Part shown: positions 58,987 through 64,000 of the stretch, in pieces
Layout of the letters: every line of letters begins with the position of its first letter
Numbering within the stretch: position 1 is the first letter of the stretch
NCBI GenBank assembly: GCA_958431155.1
Contig: OY288106.1
Location: 1,323,888 to 1,387,887 of the forward strand
Source: an uncultured candidatus Porisulfidus sp.
GTDB lineage: Bacteria; Pseudomonadota; Gammaproteobacteria; Poriferisulfidales; Poriferisulfidaceae
Length of the DNA: 64,000 nt
Reading direction: 5' to 3'
Made by a program: the position numbers and the translations under genes
Notes under the pieces: model-generated
The model's input: the letters and a program-made list of their open reading frames with translations, nothing else
What the model was told of the DNA's origin: nothing
Database searches by the model: none

Positions 58987-60084
58987 TCAACCCTCCGATG
59001 TCAATGAAATCGCCCCTTGTTCCACATGGAACACGCGGCCCTGGGCGCCATCCGGAAGGTGCTCCAGCGGTTCATCCCGGATTCGGGTTGCGAAGAGCTG
59101 CGCCTCGCAGCTGGAAAGCGCTTCGAGGAGGTGTTCCAAATGCTGTTCATCCAGCTCCGCCGAAAGATCGTCAAACAGCAAGATGCAGTTTTCGTCTCTC
59201 AATTCCTGAAAAAGCGCCACCTGTGCCAAAAGCAGGCAACAAGACAATAGTTTCGACTGGCCCCGGGACGCGATTCGCGTCGCCGGCATTCCACCTAGCG
59301 CCAGACCCAGCTCCGCGCGATGCGGGCCGGTGGTGGTCTGCCCGGATTCACGGCTTGCCCTGAGCCCCGCAGACAATGATTCCGCAAGCCCTGCAGATTC
59401 ATCATACCCCGGGAAATAGCTCGTCTCCAGGCCCAGCCCGGGAAGAAGGATCTGGGCAAATCCCTCCAGCGGGTCCCGGACTTCTTCCAGATATCGCCGG
59501 CGCATGGCGGTCAAGGCCTCCCCGGCCTCGGCCAACGGGCGATCCCAGTCCTCTGGGTGTTGGTTGCGGCTCTTCAAGGCGGCGTTTCGTTGCTTCAGGG
59601 CGCGCTGGTAGGACGCCCAGCTCCGCCGATACTCCGGTTCCACATGGAACACCCCCCAATCCAGCCATGCGCGCCGCCGCGCGGGGGGGCCGTGGACTAA
59701 AGTATGGCTATCGGGATGAATGGCCTGTACGGCTAACCGGGGGGCGAGGTCCGACAGCCCCTTTATCGGCTCTCCATCACAGCGCAGTTCAAGCGTTTCG
59801 GCCGTTCTGCGCTGACTCAGAGTAAATGGGGGCGCCCCCTCTTCTCCGTCGCCCGGATCAACTTGTCCGCGCAAAAGGAACTCCTTCTCCCCTTTCATCA
59901 CCAGTTCCTTGGGCCGGTGGGACCGAAAGCTTCGCCCTCGGGCCAACAGGTCTATGGCTTCCAGGAAGGTTGTTTTCCCGGCGGCGTTGGGACCGGTGAT
60001 CAGGTTGAATTCAGGATGCGGCAATAATTCGGGAATTTCCCGCAAGCATCGAAGGTTCCTAACCTCTAGCTTGGCAAGCCGCAC
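58987..60084 (-). CDS. recF: DNA replication/repair protein RecF
   Basis: 365 aa (E. coli 357). SMC-like ATPase that loads RecA at gaps with RecO and RecR. Walker A GPNAAGKTT, signature-like RIASRGQSKLLSCCLLLAQ, and Walker B ILLFDDLSAELD. DWGVFHVEPEY and the C-terminal RVFHVEQG are conserved peptide stretches whose DNA here forms two parS-like sequences. Six bases separate it from dnaN. Confidence 0.96.
   Translation of the reverse strand: MRLAKLEVRNLRCLREIPELLPHPEFNLITGPNAAGKTTFLEAIDLLARGRSFRSHRPKELVMKGEKEFLLRGQVDPGDGEEGAPPFTLSQRRTAETLELRCDGEPIKGLSDLAPRLAVQAIHPDSHTLVHGPPARRRAWLDWGVFHVEPEYRRSWASYQRALKQRNAALKSRNQHPEDWDRPLAEAGEALTAMRRRYLEEVRDPLEGFAQILLPGLGLETSYFPGYDESAGLAESLSAGLRASRESGQTTTGPHRAELGLALGGMPATRIASRGQSKLLSCCLLLAQVALFQELRDENCILLFDDLSAELDEQHLEHLLEALSSCEAQLFATRIRDEPLEHLPDGAQGRVFHVEQGAISLTSEG
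59018..59033. other. parS-like site 1 inside recF
   Basis: TGTTCCACATGGAACA: 7-base arms TGTTCCA/TGGAACA around a CA centre. The general parS consensus is TGTTnCACGTGnAACA, so this differs at one central base. It lies in the last codons of recF. Confidence 0.4.
59636..59651. other. parS-like site 2 inside recF
   Basis: GGTTCCACATGGAACA: identical to site 1 over 15 bases, including the same central difference from consensus. It encodes the conserved VFHVE of RecF on the minus strand. Confidence 0.4.
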
Positions 60085-60090
60085 CGGCGC

Positions 60091-61248
60091 TCAAGCCTTC
60101 ATCGGCATGATAATGTGCTTGCTGCTTCCTTCCGAAGGGTTGATCAACATGCTGCTGCTGCCGTCGTTGACTCCGATCACGGCCTCGGAACTGCCCAAGG
60201 ATTGAAGGGCATCTATCAAGTATTTGATATTTATAGATATTTTAACTTCCTCTTCTGCCTCGGGCTCCCGCGATAAAGCCATTTCAATCAGCTCCTCGCC
60301 GATGTCGCCCTTGTTGTTCTTGGCGCCAATCTCAAGGCTCTCGCCTTCCTTGAATGTCAGCATGACCGCTTGCGTCAATTCATCCGTAACAGGGGTAATC
60401 CGTTCTGCCGCCTTGATGAGAGCATCCCGACCAACCTTGGCCCGCAGTTTCCGTTCCTCCGGCACCACCGTCCGGTAATCGGGATATTTTCCGTCCACCA
60501 GCATGGTATGAAATGCGCACCGGTCTCCAGATAAGTCCAGTCTCAGGTGGTTTCCTGCCAAATGAAGAACCAGATCCTGTTCTTGATCGGTCAGAATCTT
60601 GGTCAATTCCTCAACGCCTTTGCTGGGAACGATCAGTTGAACCGGATTTTCCATTCCGGTCTGCATCGCATGTTCAGCGACAGCCATGCGGTGGCCGTCG
60701 GTTGCGACTGCGGTTACCGCTTCAGGGCCCACGTCCAGCAAGACCCCCAGCAGGTAGTAACGCATGTCATTCTGGGCCATTGCGTACCGAACGTTGGAAA
60801 GCAGGGACCGCAGAACGCCTTCCGGCATGGAGAGCTCGTATTCGTCATCTTGGGAAGTAATGCTTGGGAATTCGTCTGCATCAACCACCACGAGCTTGTA
60901 GCGGCTTCGGCCGTGCCAGAGATTCATCGCCTTCCCGTCGTCTTCAAGCTCAAAACAAATTTGTGCGTCAGCAGGAAACCTGGAGCAGATATGCAGAAGC
61001 GTCGAAGCTGGCACGGTGCATGGCTTGAGGTCTTCGCCTTCGACAGGAATATGAAAAGCCAAGCGCAGTGTGTTGTCTGTTGCCGTGAACCGCACGCCGC
61101 TTTTGTCAGGTTCGATCAGGATGCTTGCGACGGCATTGACCGCATCCGTGCCGGAAACGGAAGCATTCAGAGAAGCCACGTCCGGGGCGGTGCTCGCAAG
61201 CTTCCGTAGAGGATCGACAAGCGTCTGCTGTTCAATAGTGAATTTCAT
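60091..61248 (-). CDS. dnaN: DNA polymerase III beta subunit (sliding clamp)
   Basis: 385 aa (E. coli 366). Ring-shaped processivity clamp. MKFTIEQQTLVDPLRKLAS at the start, VATDGHRMAVAEH, IVPSKGVEEL, LVDGKYPDYRTVVP and the ending HIIMPMKA are DnaN motifs. The segment that usually reads TLPILSNIL is replaced here by a longer Ser/Ala-rich stretch (about residues 22-45), and an extra NKGDIGEELIEM insert occurs in domain III; together these account for the added length. 190 bases separate it from dnaA. Confidence 0.96.
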   Translation of the reverse strand: MKFTIEQQTLVDPLRKLASTAPDVASLNASVSGTDAVNAVASILIEPDKSGVRFTATDNTLRLAFHIPVEGEDLKPCTVPASTLLHICSRFPADAQICFELEDDGKAMNLWHGRSRYKLVVVDADEFPSITSQDDEYELSMPEGVLRSLLSNVRYAMAQNDMRYYLLGVLLDVGPEAVTAVATDGHRMAVAEHAMQTGMENPVQLIVPSKGVEELTKILTDQEQDLVLHLAGNHLRLDLSGDRCAFHTMLVDGKYPDYRTVVPEERKLRAKVGRDALIKAAERITPVTDELTQAVMLTFKEGESLEIGAKNNKGDIGEELIEMALSREPEAEEEVKISINIKYLIDALQSLGSSEAVIGVNDGSSSMLINPSEGSSKHIIMPMKA

Positions 61249-61438
61249 GATTTAAATTTATTATTGTTAAGGGAAGCCAAACCCGTGGAGAACCACGATA
61301 ATTATAGGTGGATCAATCAATTATGCAACTCATGAACAGTGGAAAACGGCAGTGGGCTTGGGGTTGAGGGAGAGGTTTTCGCGAACAGTTCACAATTGCC
61401 TGTAGTTTGTGCGCAGATCGTCCACATTCTTTCCGGGC
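61249..61438. other. dnaA-dnaN intergenic region
   Basis: 190 bases. Contains a very AT-rich run at 61251-61272, a small hairpin CGTGG-AGAA-CCACG (61284-61297), and only degenerate DnaA-box-like words (e.g. TTATGCAAC, GGTGGATCA, each with two mismatches to TTATCCACA/TGTGGATAA). It probably holds a dnaN promoter. An origin here cannot be excluded. Confidence 0.4.
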
Positions 61439-62782
61439 TCAACTAAGAAGCTTCCGTTTGAGGTTTCGGTAATCGGCTTGGGTCCGCTCGTCATTTTCGT
61501 CCAGCCGCTTCTGGATTTTCTGGCAGGCGTACAGGACAGTGGAATGATCCCGACCGCCGAAAGATTCACCGATGCTGGCTAGACTCATCTGCGTCAGCTC
61601 GTGCAACAGTTTCATGGCCATCTGCCGGGGCAGGGCGATCGCCTGGGGCCGGCGTTGGGAGTCGAGGTCCTCTTTTGTCACGTCGTAGTACGTCGCTACC
61701 GCGGACTTGATTTGATCCGTATTGAGCAAGCGATCGCGAATCGGGACAATGTCCCGCAAGCAGCGGCGAGTGAATTCCAGATCAATCGCCTGTCCCCCGA
61801 CGTTGGCCTGCATGATGACACGAGATAACGCACTCTCCAGCTCGCGGACGCTGCCGACGGTTTTCTCGGCGATAAACCAGGCGACCTCGTTGGGTAACTC
61901 AATATTGCGCTGCTCCGCCTTGCTGAGCAGGATCGCGGCCCGGGTTTCCGTACTGGGTGGGTCGATCGCGCAGTACATGCCGCCGCCGAGGCGGGACTTC
62001 AGCCGGTCCTCCATGCCCTTGATCTCTTTGGGATAGCGATCACAGGTCACGACGATCTGGCGCTGTCGGCCTGTCAACGCATTGAAAGTATGGAAGAATT
62101 CGTCCTGTGAGCGTTCCTTGCCGGCAAGGAACTGGATGTCATCGATCAGGAGCACGTCGACGGAGCGGTAATACGCTTTGAAGGAATCGATCCGGTTGTG
62201 CTGGAGCGCACTGATCAGGCTTTGGACGAATTGCTCGCAGTGCAGGTACACCACGCTGGTATTCGGCTGATTCTGCAGGATCGCGTGCCCGATCGCCTGC
62301 ATCAGGTGGGTCTTCCCGAGGCCGACGCCTCCGTAGATCAGGTAGGGATTGTAATCATCGTTTCCGGCCTGCAGGGAAACGAGCTCAGCCGTCGCGTACG
62401 CTAATTCGTTGGAGTGCCCGCGCACGAACTTGTCGAACTTGAACTTCGGCAGCAAGCGATCGGAATAATTGAGATCGGTGCCGAAGTCGGGGGCGGGGGT
62501 TTTCGCCTGAACGGGAAAGGCAGCTTGAGCCTGGGTTGCGGGCGGTTGAGTTCCGACGCGCAGGTCGATGCTCAGGTCTTCGCGGGCGAACGCCCGGACA
62601 TAATTCTCTATCCGGTCCATGAAGCGGGTCCGGACCTGCTGGAGAAGCACCATGTTGGGTGCCAGAAGTAAAAGAGAGGTCGGGGATTCTTGGGCGTGCA
62701 GAGGGCGAACGAAAGTGTTGATGTCCTGCTCAGTCAATTCGGCTTCCAGGTACCGAAGACAGCCTTGCCAGATTGCGGACAC
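61439..62782 (-). CDS. dnaA: Chromosomal replication initiator protein DnaA
   Basis: 447 aa (E. coli 467) from GTG 62782, preceded by GAGGGG; the ATG at 62830 would add 16 odd residues before the conserved SAIWQGCLRYLEAELTE. Domain I (1-85), variable linker II, AAA+ domain III with Walker A GGVGLGKTHLMQAIG, Walker B LLIDDIQFL, and helix-turn-helix domain IV ending GGRDHSTVLYACQKI, the DnaA-box-reading signature. Followed by dnaN, recF and gyrB in the ancestral order. Confidence 0.97.
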   Translation of the reverse strand: MSAIWQGCLRYLEAELTEQDINTFVRPLHAQESPTSLLLLAPNMVLLQQVRTRFMDRIENYVRAFAREDLSIDLRVGTQPPATQAQAAFPVQAKTPAPDFGTDLNYSDRLLPKFKFDKFVRGHSNELAYATAELVSLQAGNDDYNPYLIYGGVGLGKTHLMQAIGHAILQNQPNTSVVYLHCEQFVQSLISALQHNRIDSFKAYYRSVDVLLIDDIQFLAGKERSQDEFFHTFNALTGRQRQIVVTCDRYPKEIKGMEDRLKSRLGGGMYCAIDPPSTETRAAILLSKAEQRNIELPNEVAWFIAEKTVGSVRELESALSRVIMQANVGGQAIDLEFTRRCLRDIVPIRDRLLNTDQIKSAVATYYDVTKEDLDSQRRPQAIALPRQMAMKLLHELTQMSLASIGESFGGRDHSTVLYACQKIQKRLDENDERTQADYRNLKRKLLS

Positions 62783-62994
62783 GAGGACCCCTCTGTTGTC
62801 GTTATCATAATTACAGCCTCGACCTCGCATAAAGCCGTGGGGATAGAAAAACTATACCTAATCGGGAAAAGTGATGGCAGAAGTATTGGATATTTCAGCG
62901 AGATTAAAATTCACCGGGAAAAAGAAGGGGACCTATCTAATTGATTTATATAAGGAAATAGGCAGAAAACAAAGAGAAACAAATAACTGCTTGA
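62783..62994. other. AT-rich region upstream of dnaA, candidate oriC or dnaA promoter
   Basis: 212 bases between dnaA and the L,D-transpeptidase gene. From about 62840 on it is far richer in A and T than its surroundings, with purine-rich runs on the plus strand, and a minus-strand TATAGT at 62851-62856 may be a dnaA -10. In many gammaproteobacteria the origin lies upstream of dnaA, but I find no consensus DnaA box (TTATCCACA) on either strand, so the origin call is weak. Confidence 0.3.
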
Positions 62995-63480
62995 TTATGG
63001 CAAGATTTCTATTGGCGTACCCAGGTCCACCAAGTCCCAGACCTCTCGCATGTGCGGGTTGCTGATCGCGATGCAGCCGTCAGTCCAATTCCGTCCATCG
63101 AACATCAGGAGGCTGCGCTTCTCAAGAGAGGGCATGCCATGAATCATGATGTCGCCGCCTGGGGGTTTTCCGGCCGCCTTTGCTGCGGCCCGGTCGGCGT
63201 CGTTCGGATAAGAGATGCGCAAGGCCCGGTAGAAGCGGCTTTTCGGCTTGCGCTCGTGGAGCAGGTAGCGCCCCTCAGGAGTTCGCTCGTCTCCCTGGTG
63301 CCGCTTGTGGCCGACCGGGTTTCCGCCCAGATAGATGGGAAACCGGCGGATCACCCGCTCTCCGATCATGAGCTGCAGGACTCCTTCAGATTTTTTCACG
63401 ACGACGCGATCAATCGGGCTGGCGGCTTGAGCCGCAGCAATCCCGAAAGCCAGAAAAAATCCGATCAGGCTCGGTCTCAT
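62995..63480 (-). CDS. L,D-transpeptidase (YkuD family), exported
   Basis: 161 aa from ATG 63480, which has GAGGAAG at 7-8 bases and starts its own signal peptide (MRPSLIGFFLAFGIAAAQA). The YkuD domain follows: IDRVVVKKSEGVLQLMIG, TPEGRYLLHERKPKSRFYRA, and the catalytic site with GGDIMIHGMPS (His) and WTDGCIAISNPHM (nucleophilic Cys). Such enzymes make 3-3 cross-links or attach lipoproteins to peptidoglycan; related YafK/ErfK types. As written, the upstream M23 frame runs straight into this one without a stop because of the 8-base G tract at 63499; I treat them as two genes. Confidence 0.85.
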   Translation of the reverse strand: MRPSLIGFFLAFGIAAAQAASPIDRVVVKKSEGVLQLMIGERVIRRFPIYLGGNPVGHKRHQGDERTPEGRYLLHERKPKSRFYRALRISYPNDADRAAAKAAGKPPGGDIMIHGMPSLEKRSLLMFDGRNWTDGCIAISNPHMREVWDLVDLGTPIEILP

Positions 63481-64000
63481 TGAGATTCTTCCTCGCTTGG
63501 GGGGGGCGGGCATGGGCCCGGCCAGCAGGGCCGGGTCGACTCGGGTATCAAGCCAGTTCACCCGCCAGTCCAGATGCGGGCCGGTGGAGCGCCCGCTCGA
63601 TCCGACCCGGCCGATCTGTTCACCCGCTGCTACAGCCTGCCCAACCGCGACATCAATGCTTTGCAGGTGAAGGAAAGTGGAAGACACGCCGAAGCCATGA
63701 TCCAAAATGATGGTCACGCCAGTGTAATACATGTCCGGATGTGCCAGCGTGACCTGCCCGGGGGCCGGCGCCCGCACGGGGGTGCCGGCGGGCGCGGCGA
63801 TGTCAATGCCGTAATGCGGGCTGCGGGGCTTGCCGTTCAGAACCCGGCGGCTTCCATAGACGCCGGTGATGATGCCGACGACAGGCCACCGGAAGGGTTG
63901 CAGAAAATCCAAGCGCGTGCTATGTACGGCACGGGCGGCTTTGACTTCAGCCTGATCGCGTTTGATGCGCGCGAGAGCGTTCGGGTCTGGCGTCACCATC
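63477..64000 (-). CDS. M23 (LytM) family peptidase, partial, with probable frameshift at its 3' end
   Basis: The 5' part lies beyond the window. Visible: the ending of the N-terminal region (TPDPNALARIKRDQAEV), then a full M23 domain with FRWPVVGIITGVYGSRR, the zinc ligands in SPHYGIDIAAP (His, Asp) and TGPHLDWRVNWL (His), followed by VDPALLAG. It is a Gly-type endopeptidase of cell-wall remodelling or a non-catalytic activator. The G8 tract (63499-63506) leaves no stop before the transpeptidase; with seven Gs the frame would end SEEESQ-stop at 63477, giving the 4-base ATGA overlap common in this genome. Confidence 0.75.
63499..63506. repeat. Homopolymer G8 (C8 on the coding strand) at the M23/transpeptidase junction
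   Basis: Eight consecutive G. Removing one restores a stop codon for the M23 gene and an ATGA overlap with the next gene. It is a candidate sequencing or assembly indel, or a slippage site. Confidence 0.8.

Overview
The window reads as the chromosome of a moderately GC-rich gammaproteobacterium. Evidence for that placement is the set of gene neighbourhoods: dnaA-dnaN-recF-gyrB, lptD-surA-pdxA-rsmA-apaG-apaH, dapF-DUF484-xerC, pepP-ubiH-ubiI-like, and ubiquinone genes including ubiJ. I see no marker gene that fixes the genus. Nearly all genes are packed in operons with 4-base ATGA or GTGA overlaps, so short overlaps are the rule here and helped decide starts. No gene-free stretch exceeds 300 bases, and I recognised no rRNA, tRNA, CRISPR array or insertion sequence.

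Layout. 1-2100: the 3' part of a large Calx-beta/beta-barrel surface protein. 2388-6515: a small zincin, then a TRAP transporter whose two permease genes face its TakP-like binding protein. 6547-10834 (minus): uvrD-ubiB-ubiJ. 10907-19495 (plus): nine tightly overlapping genes that I do not recognise as a described system. 19575-23119 (minus): ubiE, DUF971, xerC, DUF484, dapF. 23265-29836 (plus): rplU-rpmA, then obgE-proB-pepP-ubiH-ubiI-like. 29838-31494 (minus): a hipBA-type toxin-antitoxin pair. 31668-36887: rpsT, plsC, a YyaL-like protein, lgt-thyA-folA. 36854-43829 (minus): the apaH...lptD operon. 43903-48979: an RND pump with adaptor and a periplasmic partner. 49006-52877: a membrane pyrophosphatase with moaD, then gpmI. 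52971-62782: a Cys-rich lipoprotein, xthA, prlC, gyrB, recF, dnaN, dnaA, i.e. the neighbourhood usually found at oriC. 62995-64000: an L,D-transpeptidase and the end of an M23 peptidase, joined by an 8-base homopolymer.

The most interesting region is 10907-19495. It encodes a MotA/TolQ/ExbB-type channel subunit; two membrane-anchored VWA proteins that share a MotB/ExbD-like Asp-containing transmembrane start (FLDV[MI]SCG) followed by coiled coil; a protein resembling a degenerate actin/Hsp70 fold; a membrane-anchored PEGA-repeat protein ending in a cysteine-free FGE/SUMF1 domain; a TPR-like/PEGA periplasmic protein; a lipoprotein; and two very acidic exported proteins. My working model is an ion-motive-force-driven envelope machine with a channel of the 5:2 stator kind in which the two B subunits are different and carry VWA heads instead of peptidoglycan-binding domains. 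The cluster sits on the opposite strand between ubiE and ubiJ-ubiB, genes that are adjacent in E. coli and many relatives, which suggests it was inserted there.

Other points of note: two parS-like sites inside recF, an operator-like inverted repeat at hipBA, paired palindromes upstream of rpsT, several start codons lying within 12 bases of a -10-like hexamer, and a K+-dependent pyrophosphatase whose key Glu position is compatible with the Na+-pumping clade.
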